Notes: generated by a model from the sequence alone, not told the origin. A DNA stretch of 64,000 nucleotides from Metabacillus sp. KUDC1714 (GCF_014217835.1 NZ_CP055263.1:1563001-1627000); one strand, 5' to 3'. Shown: positions 9,067-19,757, counted from the first letter of the stretch. Made by a program: numbers and translations.

Positions 9067-10155
9067 CTAATTCAATTTATAAAATAGTTTTATCCAGTTA
9101 TCAATTATGCTAGTTAAATTAAACTTCTCTGAATCTTTAATAGCATTAGAGCTAAATTCTTTCAACTTATCATAGTCATTAATTAATTCATGTAACTTTT
9201 TAATAAATTCTTGTTGATCACCGATATCAATTAAATAACCATTACGTCCATTTATAATAATTTCAGCGGGTCCTGTAGGACAATTAAATGCAACAATAGG
9301 TAATCCTTTTTTTTGCCCCTCTAATAAAACCATTGGTAGACCTTCATATCTAGATGTCATTACCATAATAGATGATTCCTCATATATTTTTTCAATATTT
9401 TCTTTAAATCCTGTTATAACAACATTTTTCACTCCAAGGTGCGATATTAATTCATCTAATGATTTCTTATCTTCACCTTCACCAACTATTATTAAATTCC
9501 ACTTTGGATTTAATATCTCAATTTCTTTCCATAATTTTATTAGAAGGTGGAAATTTTTTTGATATGTTAATCTACCAACTGCAATAACTGTCTTATTTTT
9601 TAAATTAGTTTTTGTTTCATACTTAGCTATTGCGGGATTATAAATGTATCTTATTTTATTTTTATAAAATGAAGGAGTAATACCTACATAATTTTCCATA
9701 TCATTCTTATTTAGAGTAACTATACTGTCAGAACAAAATGTAGCAAGCCTTCTAGCAATAACTCTAGTCTTGATCCGATTTTCCCTTAAATTAAAATGCT
9801 CCCATGAAATTATCTTTGTGCCGATTATTTTCTTTATTGGTAGTGTATAAATGCTTAATAAGACATCAATATCAATTACTATATCTGTCTTATTTGTTTT
9901 AAAAAAACTAATAAGTTTTTTATATGGCATTAATTTTCTAGACAAAAAACCATTATAATTCTCCATACCTAGACTATATAATGGTATTCTTTCATCTATA
10001 TAATAATAGGATTTTAAGCCATTTCGATAACTAAGAAATGATACTTCATGTCCCCTTTTAACAAGTTCATTTGCAATAATAGTCGAAACTCTTTCTGTAC
10101 CACCATTCCTTGATATATCACCCGAAAAAAAACATATTTTAAATTTTTTATCCAT
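9067..10155 (-). CDS. Glycosyltransferase family 4 (GT-B fold)
   Basis: A 362-residue retaining GT4 enzyme. The N-terminal Rossmann half has the GGTERVSTIIANELVKRGHEV acceptor-side motif. The C-terminal half has VGRLTYQKNFHLLI, VGEGEDKKSL and the nucleotide-sugar-binding E-x7-E region SRYEGLPMVLLEGQ. It should add one sugar to the growing lipid-linked repeat unit at the cytosolic face. The gene overlaps the upstream GT4 stop by eight bases, showing tight operon coupling. The sugar specificity cannot be read. Confidence 0.88.
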   Translation of the reverse strand: MDKKFKICFFSGDISRNGGTERVSTIIANELVKRGHEVSFLSYRNGLKSYYYIDERIPLYSLGMENYNGFLSRKLMPYKKLISFFKTNKTDIVIDIDVLLSIYTLPIKKIIGTKIISWEHFNLRENRIKTRVIARRLATFCSDSIVTLNKNDMENYVGITPSFYKNKIRYIYNPAIAKYETKTNLKNKTVIAVGRLTYQKNFHLLIKLWKEIEILNPKWNLIIVGEGEDKKSLDELISHLGVKNVVITGFKENIEKIYEESSIMVMTSRYEGLPMVLLEGQKKGLPIVAFNCPTGPAEIIINGRNGYLIDIGDQQEFIKKLHELINDYDKLKEFSSNAIKDSEKFNLTSIIDNWIKLFYKLN

Positions 10156-11266
10156 TTATTACTTCCCTCATTAGCTTTACATATTGTGATTTACTTTTTT
10201 CAGTAGAGTATTCTAATGAATGCTTAACTAATTTCGATTTGTTAATAGGATTGTTTAAACATTTTTTCGTCTTTAATAATAAATCATCGCTATCATTTAA
10301 TTTACATAGAAAACCATATTTGTTTTCATCTAAAATTTCCTTAGGTCCTGTAGGGCAATCAGTTGAAACTATATTACATCCACAAGCTAGGGCTTCAATA
10401 AGTACTGTAGGTAACCCTTCATATCTAGAAGATAAGATAAAGGCGTCAGCATGTTTAAAATAACTATATGGATTATCTACAAATCCTACAAAATCAACAA
10501 ATTTTTCAATGTTGTTATTTTTACAAAACAACTCTAGTTCTTTCCTTAGTTCTCCTTCTCCTAAAATTATCAGTCTTACGTCAACCTCTTCTTTTAGTTT
10601 TATTAACATTTCCAACAAAAGTATCTGGTTCTTCTGATAAGTTAATCTTCCTGCTGTAATTATAGTTTTAAAATTTCTATTTGTTTTTAACCATGGGTGC
10701 GGACAGGAATTTTCTGACTTTCTAATAATATCAGAACTTACAACTGGATTATATATAGTAATAGTCTTATTAGGATCTACTTTTGTTAAATTAACATATT
10801 CTTTTCTTGCATCTTCTGATACAACAATTATCTTATTCAACTGTCTATCTAACTTTTTAGTTAAATAGTTCTTAATTTTAGGATAGTTTATCTTCTCTTG
10901 GGATACAGAGTTATGGATAGTTCCTAAAAGTGGAATATTAGTTTTAATGGCTAGTCGTCGTGCAATTGAGGCTATTAAATTCATTCCTCTAGTGACACTT
11001 ATAATACATTTAAACTCATTCTTATTAAATATTTGAATTAACTTCAAAACATTTACTATATTCCGTAATATCTTAGTACTATTGGAAACATTCAGATCGA
11101 TAATCTTTATATATTTTGGAACTGTACTACTTAAAACACCAGTATTATTTTTAACTATTATAGAAACATCAAATCCATCTTTATATAATAAATCGGCAAG
11201 AGTAATTGTTACTTTCTCTGCACCGCCTCCATTAAAATTATGCATATAAAATGCTATTTTTTGCAT
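10148..11266 (-). CDS. Glycosyltransferase family 4 (GT-B fold)
   Basis: A 372-residue GT4 enzyme with the N-terminal NFNGGGAEKVTITLADLL motif and the C-terminal AGRLTYQKNQ, LGEGELRKEL and SRYEGLPTVLIEALACG blocks. It resembles the neighbour at 9067-10155 in layout and probably arose from the same subfamily, but the N-terminal acceptor halves differ. ATG start after GGAAGGGATACA. It overlaps the end of the Wzy-like gene by 29 bases, so the two are co-translated. It is expected to build the exopolysaccharide repeat unit. Confidence 0.88.
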   Translation of the reverse strand: MQKIAFYMHNFNGGGAEKVTITLADLLYKDGFDVSIIVKNNTGVLSSTVPKYIKIIDLNVSNSTKILRNIVNVLKLIQIFNKNEFKCIISVTRGMNLIASIARRLAIKTNIPLLGTIHNSVSQEKINYPKIKNYLTKKLDRQLNKIIVVSEDARKEYVNLTKVDPNKTITIYNPVVSSDIIRKSENSCPHPWLKTNRNFKTIITAGRLTYQKNQILLLEMLIKLKEEVDVRLIILGEGELRKELELFCKNNNIEKFVDFVGFVDNPYSYFKHADAFILSSRYEGLPTVLIEALACGCNIVSTDCPTGPKEILDENKYGFLCKLNDSDDLLLKTKKCLNNPINKSKLVKHSLEYSTEKSKSQYVKLMREVING

Positions 11267-12521
11267 TGTATCCCTTCCTTTTCGATAAAGCCAATCCTAA
11301 AATGACACCTATGATAATATTTTGTGGAGAACTATTGAATATTGGCTCTCCCGAAGATTCAACAAGTGCTTGGACTAAGATTAAAATTGAAAATAAACAG
11401 AAATGATTGTCTTTATTTTTTTTATAGATTGAATATAACCTTTTAAATATATATATCAGTAATACGCAATATACAACAAAGCCTAAAAATCCAGTTTCTC
11501 CTATAACTGCTGGCCAAAAAGTATCTGTACCAAAAAAGGGATTTTGAGGATCTAATCCGTAAACATCATTTATACCATATTTATAATAAAATTCACTATA
11601 ATTAATTCTTGCAAACCAGCTAGCAAATTTCCCAAATCCAACCCCTATTGGAAAGTAGTCTCTTAAGATTTCTAAACTTGTATGTGAAAGAGCATACCTT
11701 GCACTAATAGTATCAGTTTGAGTAAAATATAGTGTATAAGTATTATAAATTAACCTCCCAAAAAACAACCAAATTATTGATAATAAGCCAATTGTAGAAA
11801 AGATTTGTGTTGCTTTTATTTTCCTATTTTCAATAACATATACATATACTACTATTACCACTAAAATTGCTAGTATAACTTTAACCTTAAAGGACAATAT
11901 TGCCATCACTGAAAAAAAGAAAAAACTATAGATAAGCTTTTTTTCTTTTTTTCTTGTATATTCACTAAAATAATAAAAGGCAGTAAATAACATAAACCAC
12001 CCATATATTCCTGGATGGATAAATAAAGACATTACGCTTGTAAAGCCTAATCTATAATCAGTAAAACCAAAAGGGAATATTTTCAAATATAAATTGGGTA
12101 AAATAAAATTAAATATTCCTACTATAGCACAAATGTACGCGGCAAACTTTATTGCTTCAACAATATAAATAGAAGTATTTTTCTTGAGTGGGACATTTAT
12201 AACTGAAAAAATCAAAATATAGACTTTAACCACTAGGAACCCACCCATTAATAAGTTGTATATCTGATAATTACTATTAATTACACCTGAAATGAAGCCT
12301 ATAAATAAATAAATTATTGATAAGATAAATATAAAAAAGCTAGTCCTGTTAATTTTCCCATTACCTATACAATAAAAAATAGCAATTGTAGCATACAAAA
12401 GAATAAATAATTCATCCAAACTATTTACAAATGAAGAATTATAATAGTAAAGGATTGTATCCTGAAATAAAAAGGTACACACCATTATAAAAACAATTAA
12501 CTTTTTAATACTGAATTTCAT
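11238..12521 (-). CDS. O-antigen/exopolysaccharide polymerase (Wzy/WaaL-like)
   Basis: A 427-residue protein with about ten membrane helices and one larger extracytoplasmic loop (roughly residues 255-340, containing the Arg/Tyr-rich ARYALSHTSLEIL segment). This layout matches Wzy_C/O-antigen ligase-type proteins, which are poorly conserved in sequence. In a locus with a Wzx flippase, a Wzz-like modulator and a priming transferase it is the obvious polymerase. Assignment rests on topology and context more than on motifs. Confidence 0.75.
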   Translation of the reverse strand: MKFSIKKLIVFIMVCTFLFQDTILYYYNSSFVNSLDELFILLYATIAIFYCIGNGKINRTSFFIFILSIIYLFIGFISGVINSNYQIYNLLMGGFLVVKVYILIFSVINVPLKKNTSIYIVEAIKFAAYICAIVGIFNFILPNLYLKIFPFGFTDYRLGFTSVMSLFIHPGIYGWFMLFTAFYYFSEYTRKKEKKLIYSFFFFSVMAILSFKVKVILAILVVIVVYVYVIENRKIKATQIFSTIGLLSIIWLFFGRLIYNTYTLYFTQTDTISARYALSHTSLEILRDYFPIGVGFGKFASWFARINYSEFYYKYGINDVYGLDPQNPFFGTDTFWPAVIGETGFLGFVVYCVLLIYIFKRLYSIYKKNKDNHFCLFSILILVQALVESSGEPIFNSSPQNIIIGVILGLALSKRKGYNAKNSILYA

Positions 12522-12839
12522 TTAAACACCTACTATGAAGTTCAAATAATCTATATAATATCTTTCTCAAATTGACAAAGTATGTTTTTAGGCTCTATTA
12601 ATACTGTTCCTTAATCAATATTATCTCGTAAGTTTTAATAATTCATACTATATTTCTTAAACCGAAACTGTAAGTCATAGTTCTTCCTGGCCAAGTTTAG
12701 GGAATTGACATTTATTAGCTTTTGAAATAGCCTATTCAAATTTGAGGATGTTATTTCTAAAAATTCCTAAACTATATTATCTTGATATTCAATCTACTGA
12801 ACTAAAGTTTTGTCTTCTAAGGTTTAAAATCATTAAATC
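12522..12839. other. Intergenic gap within the polysaccharide locus
   Basis: 318 AT-rich bases between the Wzy-like gene and the GT4 gene at 12840. I see no ORF, conserved RNA or clear terminator; the sequence could hold an internal promoter. Confidence 0.4.
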
Positions 12840-13901
12840 TTAATTATTAATTGCCACTTTTTTATATAATTCATTCAATTCGTCAACTGAATTATAGATG
12901 TTATATTTTAATTTAACTTTTTCTGAGTTGTTTCTTCTAATTTTCTTTAATTTATTATTATTATTAAGGAGTTGAATTATACTTTTAGAAAGGGCTTCAA
13001 TATCACCTGGTTTGATTATAATGCCGTTCTCTTCATTAACAACTGATGGAATAGAACCGATGTCTGTAGATACTATTGGTAAACCATAACTCATTGCCTC
13101 CAAAATTGACATTGGCATACCTTCATTATAAGAAGGCAAAACATAGATAATGCTCTTTCTATATATTTCATCAATTTTTTCCTGATCAGATATCCAACCA
13201 GGTATAACAAACATATCATCTAGCTCTAATTCTTTTATCTTGGTTTTGGCCTTTTCAATTTCACCATCACCGGCAATTATAAATTTATACTTAGAATCTA
13301 TTTTACCTTTTATTTTCGAAACTGCCTCTATTAAATCATATGTCCCTTTTCTCTTTGAAAGGACTCCCATCGTCGTTACATAAATCTTTTCTTCCGGACT
13401 ATTAGTTAGTTGTTTCGGAAAAACAGCATTATCTAAAGAAACAACATTAGTATTACTAATCGATTTATAGTATTTTTTCCATTGTTCACCTAATGCCAGT
13501 ATAACTGTAACTTTATTAAGGGTTTCTTTAATCTGTTTTTTTCGGCTATTTGAACTTTCATTATAAAAATCTTTAAATTGTGATCCATGCATATGAAGTA
13601 TAACTGGTATTTTTTTCTTTTTTAATAGATTAATAATGAATCTCTTTCGTACAAAGCTTCCTCGATATGACATATGAATATGAGCTACATTATATTGTTC
13701 ATTTAGTATATATAATCTAATAAAAAGCTTGAAAAACTGATAAAAATAATAGAATATATTAAGGAAATGATTACTACCATGATAAGTAGGGAAGTATTCG
13801 AAATTTACTTTTTGGGGTAATCCAGATTCTAAATAGTTTTTTACAACTCTAGTAATTCCGCCTGTTACACGCAGATGAGAGCCAATCATAATTACTTTCA
13901 T
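12840..13901 (-). CDS. Glycosyltransferase family 4 (GT-B fold)
   Basis: A 353-residue GT4 enzyme. It opens with MKVIMIGSHLRVTGGITRVV, the usual GT4 N-terminal strand and glycine loop, and ends with TMGVLSKRKGTYDLIEAV, IAGDGEIEKAK and the SYNEGMPMSILEAMSYGLP donor-binding block. The start at 13901 is preferred over the longer frame because AAAGGTGA lies just upstream of this ATG and the family begins there. It probably acts early in repeat-unit assembly, after the Alg13/14-like enzyme. Confidence 0.87.
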   Translation of the reverse strand: MKVIMIGSHLRVTGGITRVVKNYLESGLPQKVNFEYFPTYHGSNHFLNIFYYFYQFFKLFIRLYILNEQYNVAHIHMSYRGSFVRKRFIINLLKKKKIPVILHMHGSQFKDFYNESSNSRKKQIKETLNKVTVILALGEQWKKYYKSISNTNVVSLDNAVFPKQLTNSPEEKIYVTTMGVLSKRKGTYDLIEAVSKIKGKIDSKYKFIIAGDGEIEKAKTKIKELELDDMFVIPGWISDQEKIDEIYRKSIIYVLPSYNEGMPMSILEAMSYGLPIVSTDIGSIPSVVNEENGIIIKPGDIEALSKSIIQLLNNNNKLKKIRRNNSEKVKLKYNIYNSVDELNELYKKVAINN

Positions 13902-13944
13902 TGAATCACCTTTTCTAATTCTTTTTTGATACATACTTTGGAAG

Positions 13945-14433
13945 CTAATTATCTTCATGCGATAAAAAAGATTCTAATATATTAATGATGTTTTCTGTAT
14001 TTGATTGGTATTTTCTAAAATCCATATTCTCCACTTTATCTATTGCTTTCCCGAGATTTTTTATATCTGATAATGAATAGATCATACCTGAATTAGAGAA
14101 CTGTTCTATGATCTCTAGTTGATGGTTATCAACATGCTCACCAAATTCTTTCAATCTTGGAACACCAATAACCTTTTTTTCCATTTTTACACCGTTAATA
14201 ATTGAACCAGTTCCCCCATGAGTAATAATAATAGAACTCTTAGCCATAGTTATTAAGAAATCATCTTTATTGATAAACTTTTTAAACGTATAAAACTTTG
14301 GCTCGTATGTTGAATAGCCGGTTTGAGCATATATTTCATGAGAATTTAGAAAATCATTTTCAACTAAATTATCTAATTCCTCTAATAATCTATTAAATTG
14401 AAACTTTTGTGAACCTACAGTAACAAATATCAA
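13945..14433 (-). CDS. Alg13/PssE-like catalytic subunit of a two-part glycosyltransferase
   Basis: A 162-residue GT28-type C-terminal domain. It begins MIFVTVGSQKFQFNRLLEEL and carries the UDP-sugar-binding ITHGGTGSI loop and a later GVPRLKEFGEHVDNHQ motif. It matches EpsF/PssE/CpsG proteins, the soluble half of an Alg13/Alg14 pair that adds the second sugar to the lipid-linked primer. I use the TTG at 14433, which overlaps the stop of the Alg14-like gene by four bases and follows a GGAGGGGG site. Confidence 0.88.
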   Translation of the reverse strand: MIFVTVGSQKFQFNRLLEELDNLVENDFLNSHEIYAQTGYSTYEPKFYTFKKFINKDDFLITMAKSSIIITHGGTGSIINGVKMEKKVIGVPRLKEFGEHVDNHQLEIIEQFSNSGMIYSLSDIKNLGKAIDKVENMDFRKYQSNTENIINILESFLSHEDN

Positions 14434-14885
14434 TATATTCCCCCTCCATAGATCCCGTTTGGATAAAACTTTTTTAACTCTTCCCATTGTATTATAAATA
14501 TATCTGCAATCTTATACATTAACTTACCAGTGATAGTTGGTGAAGTGATTTTTGAGAAAGATTCAATAAAAATTAGTTTTTTTCTAAACAATTTAGCTAA
14601 AAGACAGATTGGTACTGTCGCTAATGCGCCAGTAGAAATTACAACATCTGGCTTTTCTTTAAAGAAAATATATAAAGTTTGTATAAGTACAAGAAATATC
14701 TTAAATACAAATAATAGCTCACGTCTGTTTACTTGGGAAACATTATACAATTTCTTACCCTTTGAATTAAATTCATATAAGGTTTTTTCAGTTAGAATAA
14801 AGCTGTTATATTTCTCCATCATAGGATAGAGCATCATAATCTGCTCTAAGTGACCACCCGATGAAGCTGCATAACATATTTTCAT
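14430..14885 (-). CDS. Alg14/PssD-like membrane-anchoring subunit of a two-part glycosyltransferase
   Basis: A 151-residue protein beginning MKICYAASSGGHLEQIMML, the family signature of Alg14/PssD/CpsF, with one hydrophobic segment near residues 65-80 and the STGALATVPICLLAK block. It recruits the Alg13-like catalytic half, encoded immediately downstream with a four-base overlap, to the membrane. The pair normally transfers the second sugar, often beta-1,4-glucose, galactose or glucuronate, onto the sugar laid down by the priming transferase encoded upstream. Confidence 0.88.
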   Translation of the reverse strand: MKICYAASSGGHLEQIMMLYPMMEKYNSFILTEKTLYEFNSKGKKLYNVSQVNRRELLFVFKIFLVLIQTLYIFFKEKPDVVISTGALATVPICLLAKLFRKKLIFIESFSKITSPTITGKLMYKIADIFIIQWEELKKFYPNGIYGGGIY

Positions 14886-15007
14886 AATCTCACTCTTTCA
14901 TTATTAAATAATGTGCCACCATGCTAGTAAACATAACTTGAATCCACAAAATTCATTAGCATTCTAAATAAATGTTAAAACAAATTAACTAACATTATTT
15001 GCATTTT

Positions 15008-15685
15008 CTAAAAAGCATTTTTTGAACCAAATAAAACCAAAAAGGTTTTAAAGATGATCTTTAAATCCAACCAAAAACTTCGATTACGAATATAATATAA
15101 GTCCATTTCCACCATTTCTTCAAATCCAACACTATTTCTAGCACTTGCTTGCCAAACACCGGTACAACCAGGTGTTACAAATAATCTTTGCAAATGATAA
15201 TTAGTATATTCATTGACTTCACGTGGTAATGGTGGTCTTGGACCTACTAAACTCATATCTCCCTTTAACACATTAAACAACTGTGGCAATTCATCAATGC
15301 TGGTCTTTCGAATGAACCTGCCAATCCTTGTAACTCGTGGATCATCTTTCATTTTAAACATGGCTCCTTCAACTTCATTATACTTTAATAATTCTTCAAG
15401 TTTTGTTTCAGCATCAGTTATCATTGAACGAAACTTATACATTTTGAATTCTTTTCCGTCTTTACCCAATCTTTTCTGACAAAAAAAGATTGGACCCTTC
15501 GGATCTTCAAGTTTTATTAAAAGTGCTATTACTAATAAAATAAAACTTAACATAACTAAACCAACTAGCGCACCAAATATATCCAAAGTTCTTTTCGAGA
15601 TGTTATAGAGTACCTTCTTTTCAAGGTCATTCTTTATCCCTTCTCTAGGAGCATTTATCGATTCATGATTTGCGAGGTTAGTCAT
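15008..15685 (-). CDS. Undecaprenyl-phosphate sugar-1-phosphate transferase (priming enzyme)
   Basis: A 225-residue bacterial sugar transferase of the short, single-membrane-helix type. The hydrophobic helix follows KRTLDIFGALVGL. Catalytic-core motifs in order are GPIFFCQKRLGKDGKEF, MYKFRSM, RKTSIDELPQLFNVLKGDMS, LVGPRPPLP and TPGCTGVWQASARN. It loads the first sugar phosphate on undecaprenyl phosphate and so starts repeat-unit synthesis. ATG start after GGGGAGCG. It sits 20 bp after the uridylyltransferase gene. Confidence 0.93.
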   Translation of the reverse strand: MTNLANHESINAPREGIKNDLEKKVLYNISKRTLDIFGALVGLVMLSFILLVIALLIKLEDPKGPIFFCQKRLGKDGKEFKMYKFRSMITDAETKLEELLKYNEVEGAMFKMKDDPRVTRIGRFIRKTSIDELPQLFNVLKGDMSLVGPRPPLPREVNEYTNYHLQRLFVTPGCTGVWQASARNSVGFEEMVEMDLYYIRNRSFWLDLKIIFKTFLVLFGSKNAF

Positions 15686-15705
15686 TACAATTCGCTCCCC
15701 TCACC

Positions 15706-16587
15706 CTATAAAGTTACTTTTTCTTGCTCTACTAATTTCCCCATTAACTCTAATAGCTGTTCCTTAAGTTCTTCATGCTTCAATGCAAACTCAATGGTAG
15801 TCTGAATAAATCCAAACTTCTCTCCGACGTCATAACGAATACCCTCAAAGTCATAGGCGTACACCGCTTGTACCTCATTCAACTTCTGAATTGCATCCGT
15901 CAATTGTATTTCTCCACCAGCGCCAGTTTCTTGATTTTCTAAAAGATCAAAAATTTCAGGAGTTAATAAGTATCTGCCCATAATAGCTAGATTAGATGGT
16001 GCAGTTCCCTTTACTGGCTTTTCAACAAAACGATATACTTTATGAAGATTTCCGTCTTTCTCTAACGGATCAATAATTCCATACCGGTCAGTCTGATCAT
16101 CAGTTACTGTTTGAACTCCAATAACAGAGGAACCCGTTTTTTCATATTCATTTATCAACTGTTTTAAACAAGGTGTTTCAGCCTCAACAATATCATCGCC
16201 AAGTAATACCGCAAATGGCTCATCACCAATAAACTTTCTAGCACACCAAACTGCATGCCCAAGCCCTTTCGGCTCTTTTTGACGAATATAATGTAGATTA
16301 ATTTCAGATGAATGTTGTACTTTTTTTAACAGATCCAGTTTCCCTTTTTCTATCAAATTCTGTTCAAGCTCAAAATTATGGTCAAAATGATCTTCAATTG
16401 CCCGTTTTCCTTTACCTGTTACAATAATAATGTCTTCAATTCCTGATTCAATTGCCTCTTCAATAATATATTGAATTGTTGGCTTGTCCACAATTGGTAG
16501 CATTTCCTTTGGCATTGCTTTTGTTGCTGGTAAAAAACGTGTTCCTAATCCTGCTGCTGGTATAATTGCTTTTCTTACTTTTTTCAA
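15706..16587 (-). CDS. gtaB: UTP-glucose-1-phosphate uridylyltransferase
   Basis: A 293-residue nucleotidyltransferase making UDP-glucose from UTP and glucose-1-phosphate. The N-terminus after the chosen TTG start reads [20 protein letters not shown], the GtaB/GalU signature, followed by [14 protein letters not shown] and the AVLLGDDIV metal/sugar site. The longer frame from 16614 is rejected because an AGGAGG ribosome site lies just before the TTG at 16587. Together with the dehydrogenase immediately upstream it produces UDP-glucuronate, and with galE UDP-galactose. Confidence 0.94.
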   Translation of the reverse strand: MKKVRKAIIPAAGLGTRFLPATKAMPKEMLPIVDKPTIQYIIEEAIESGIEDIIIVTGKGKRAIEDHFDHNFELEQNLIEKGKLDLLKKVQHSSEINLHYIRQKEPKGLGHAVWCARKFIGDEPFAVLLGDDIVEAETPCLKQLINEYEKTGSSVIGVQTVTDDQTDRYGIIDPLEKDGNLHKVYRFVEKPVKGTAPSNLAIMGRYLLTPEIFDLLENQETGAGGEIQLTDAIQKLNEVQAVYAYDFEGIRYDVGEKFGFIQTTIEFALKHEELKEQLLELMGKLVEQEKVTL

Positions 16588-16606
16588 TTTATTTCCTCCT
16601 TGATTT

Positions 16607-17932
16607 TCAAACATTTAGTAAATGTATATTTTTAATAGATGGTCTTCCCATTGAATGGTACTCGACATGAAAATTTTCAACGATTTTAGGATCATAACAA
16701 TTACGACCATCAAATATAACTGGTAATTTCATATTTTTTTCAAATGATCCTATTTCTAGATCTTTGAATTCATTCCATTCAGTTAAAATTAAAGCAACAT
16801 CAGCGTCTTTTAGAGCCTCAATTGTATTTGATGCATAATTAACATTTAAATCTAGAATTTTTTTGGCATTCTCCATTGCAACTGGATCATATGCAACAAC
16901 ATTTGCACCTTTTTCTATTAAATACTTTGTAATTACAATAGAAGCCGCTTCTCTCATATCATCAGTATTTGGTTTAAAAGCTAAACCTAACACTGCAATC
17001 TTTTTACCTTCTAAACTATCAAATCTATCATCCAATTTATTTAATAAGATTTCTTGTTGCTTTTGATTTACATGGATAACACCTTTTAACAATTCAAACT
17101 CATAATCTACATTACCTGCAATTTGCACAAGGGCTTTTGTATCCTTTGGGAAACAAGATCCTCCGTAACCAATTCCGGCATTTAAAAATTGAGATCCTAT
17201 TCTATTATCCTGTCCCATTCCATTGGCAACATCTTCTACATTCGCTCCAACTTTTTCACAGATGTTCGAAATTTCATTAATAAAGCTAATCTTAGTAGCA
17301 AGGAATGCATTAGCTGCATATTTTATCATTTCCGCACTGCGAATATCTGTTTTAAATACTGGAATCCCGAATGGTTTATTTAATTCTCCTATAGTATTTG
17401 CAGCAGTTACATTTTCAGCACCAACAACTATACGATCTCCATTAAAAGAATCATATATGGCAGCACCTTCACGTAAAAATTCAGGATTTGATACAATATC
17501 AACCTTTACGTTATTTACAAGATTATTTTGAATGACACTTTTAATCCAATCATTCGTTCCTACGGGGACTGTACTTTTCGTAACTACTATTACATCCTTT
17601 TCGATATGTGATGCAATATCTTTTGCTACCTGCTCAACAAATGAAAGGTTAGCTGAACCGTCTTCTCTCTCAGGAGTACCAACAGCAATATAAATGACAT
17701 CAACATTTTCAAATCCTTCACTATGATTAGTTGTAAAAAAAAGTCTCTTTTCTTCAATGTTTTTTATCATTAATTCATCTAAACCTGGTTCATAAATTGG
17801 CGATATACCTTCACGCATTTTATTTACTTTGTTCTGATCTATATCAATGCACATCACAGTATGCCCAATCTCAGATAAACATGTACCAGTAACTAAACCA
17901 ACATAACCAGTACCGACTACTGCTATTTTCAT
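16607..17932 (-). CDS. ywqF: UDP-glucose 6-dehydrogenase
   Basis: A 441-residue NAD-dependent UDP-sugar dehydrogenase. It has the N-terminal [18 protein letters not shown]ossmann motif, the central [15 protein letters not shown] segment with the catalytic Cys, and the C-terminal [18 protein letters not shown] nucleotide-binding domain. It oxidises UDP-glucose to UDP-glucuronate. In B. subtilis the ywqCDEF operon has the same set (modulator, kinase, phosphatase, dehydrogenase) and the dehydrogenase is a substrate of the BY-kinase. The gene order here supports the same link. Confidence 0.93.
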   Translation of the reverse strand: MKIAVVGTGYVGLVTGTCLSEIGHTVMCIDIDQNKVNKMREGISPIYEPGLDELMIKNIEEKRLFFTTNHSEGFENVDVIYIAVGTPEREDGSANLSFVEQVAKDIASHIEKDVIVVTKSTVPVGTNDWIKSVIQNNLVNNVKVDIVSNPEFLREGAAIYDSFNGDRIVVGAENVTAANTIGELNKPFGIPVFKTDIRSAEMIKYAANAFLATKISFINEISNICEKVGANVEDVANGMGQDNRIGSQFLNAGIGYGGSCFPKDTKALVQIAGNVDYEFELLKGVIHVNQKQQEILLNKLDDRFDSLEGKKIAVLGLAFKPNTDDMREAASIVITKYLIEKGANVVAYDPVAMENAKKILDLNVNYASNTIEALKDADVALILTEWNEFKDLEIGSFEKNMKLPVIFDGRNCYDPKIVENFHVEYHSMGRPSIKNIHLLNV

Positions 17933-18168
17933 ATGTGTTCACCTTTTCTAAGTTATTTAAAATGTAAGATATCTAACGGAAAAGCACTTATTATTAACCA
18001 CTCTTTCGTTAAAAATCTTTATATGTGTACTTTAATAAATTGGTAAAAGGGCATCCACCCCTTCCTCACATCCCACTTTTGACAACAAGTGTCTAAGGTA
18101 TCCAAGGCACCCACAGTGTGATCGAGTGCCTCCATTGATAACGGTTAGGAGACATCACCAATGAACAA

Positions 18169-18933
18169 TTAAAAAATACCTAAGAATTTTTTACGTTTAA
18201 TTTGACTTGGTTCTTGTTTATACACTGTTTGCCCCTGTATAAGTAATTCAGCATTTTCTTTAAAGTAATAAACCGCCTGACTACCAAACTCTTTTTCTAT
18301 TTCAGATATTGATTCTCTCATTTTAAAGCTTCTAGTTGATATATTATGGGCATCAGAAGATATAAAGTGAGTCAAATTGGATTCAATCAATTGCAATGAA
18401 AACTTCTGAATCTTCTTTCCGAAGTGTCCGGTAATACTCCCTGCTGTAACTTGAGTAAGAGAGCCTTTTTTAACGAGGTTAAGTAATTTATCAGGATTTT
18501 CGATCACTTCCGAATTTCTCTCCGGATGAACAATTACAGGAGTTAACCCTTTTAATTGAATATCGAACAAGAGCTTTTCTGTATACCTTGGTACATGTCC
18601 TGAAGGCAATTCAATAAACAGATAATTTGAATGATTAAGAGGAAGAATATCACCCTTTTCCAGATCCTCTAGCAACTCCCCATAAATACGTGTTTCCTGA
18701 CCTGGTAAAACTTCTAATGGGATATTCTCATTTTGAAGTAAACGGTTGAGCTCAATGACTCTATCTATAATGTCTTGTTTCTTATTAAAATACTTCCCAT
18801 TCTGATGATGAGGTGTAGCAATTATCTTTGTAATCCCCTCTTCAACAGCTAACTTTGCCATATTAATCGCATCTTCAACTGTCTGTGCACCATCATCCAC
18901 ACCAGGTAATATATGACTATGAATGTCAATCAA
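18169..18933 (-). CDS. ywqE: Tyrosine-protein phosphatase, PHP type (YwqE/CpsB)
   Basis: A ~254-residue PHP-domain metallophosphatase that dephosphorylates the BY-kinase. Metal-binding motifs are DIHSHILPGVDDGA, ATPHHQNG, LPGQETR, VHPERNSE and SSDAHN. I choose the TTG at 18933 (reading M-IDIHSH) because it follows GGGGGTGG and matches the B. subtilis YwqE N-terminus; the longer frame adds five residues. With ywqC and ywqD it controls chain length and export of the exopolysaccharide. Confidence 0.92.
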   Translation of the reverse strand: MIDIHSHILPGVDDGAQTVEDAINMAKLAVEEGITKIIATPHHQNGKYFNKKQDIIDRVIELNRLLQNENIPLEVLPGQETRIYGELLEDLEKGDILPLNHSNYLFIELPSGHVPRYTEKLLFDIQLKGLTPVIVHPERNSEVIENPDKLLNLVKKGSLTQVTAGSITGHFGKKIQKFSLQLIESNLTHFISSDAHNISTRSFKMRESISEIEKEFGSQAVYYFKENAELLIQGQTVYKQEPSQIKRKKFLGIF

Positions 18934-19055
18934 AGGACCCACCCCCAAGGGAATTTATTGGTTATTATCTATTTCTATTTCCCTATAATTTTGGCTTAAG
19001 TAATCGTATCACGGTCAAAAAACAAAGAAAAGGGGGGTATATTGTCGAAATATGA

Positions 19056-19757
19056 CTATTTTCCCCCGTAGTAATAATAATATTGGCTATCTTGTACCTT
19101 CTTGTTGTTTAATACTACTCCTAAGATCTTCGCTTTTGCACTATCAAGAAGTTCTTTTGCTTTCTTTGCAGACTCTATCTCTGTTTTCCCACTACTAACA
19201 ACAAGAACGACACCATCTGTTAAATTAGACAACACTTGAGCATCTGTTACAGCTAATACTGGTGGTGAATCAAGAATGATTACATCATACTCATTCTTTG
19301 CTTTCTCCAATAACATTTGCATTCCTTTTGAACCAAGAATCTCTGACGGATTTGGTGGAATTGGTCCACTAGTCAACACCCAAAGATTGTCTTGATCAGT
19401 TGTTTTCACCGCTTCATCTAGTGTTGCTTGTCTTGTTAAAACATTCGACAAACCAACATGATTCTCCGTACGGAAAGTGTAATGAGAAGTTGGTTTACGT
19501 AAATCCGCATCAATTAGTAATACACGTTTCCCTTGCTGAGCAAACACAACAGCCAAATTTGCAGTTGTTGTTGACTTCCCTTCAGCTGGACCAGAAGATG
19601 TAACAATCATCGTTTGTAGATCTTCATCAACACTAGAAAATTGAATATTCGTTCTCACCGTTCGAAATTGCTCTGCAATTGGTGATTTTGGACTTGTAAA
19701 TGAAATTAAACTTCTGTTTTGCAGTTGAAATAATTGCTTTCGATCCTTACGAGCCAA
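19056..19757 (-). CDS. ywqD: BY-type tyrosine kinase (capsule/EPS regulator)
   Basis: A ~233-residue cytosolic BY-kinase. Walker A is GPAEGKST, Walker A' is VLLIDADLRKP and Walker B is VIILDSPPV. The C-terminus ends in a tyrosine cluster (QYYYYYGGK), the autophosphorylation site. It is activated by the membrane modulator encoded immediately upstream. I prefer the TTG at 19757, seven bases after GAGGTGAG, over the GTG at 19766 that lies inside that site. Either start overlaps the end of the modulator gene. Confidence 0.92.
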   Translation of the reverse strand: MARKDRKQLFQLQNRSLISFTSPKSPIAEQFRTVRTNIQFSSVDEDLQTMIVTSSGPAEGKSTTTANLAVVFAQQGKRVLLIDADLRKPTSHYTFRTENHVGLSNVLTRQATLDEAVKTTDQDNLWVLTSGPIPPNPSEILGSKGMQMLLEKAKNEYDVIILDSPPVLAVTDAQVLSNLTDGVVLVVSSGKTEIESAKKAKELLDSAKAKILGVVLNNKKVQDSQYYYYYGGK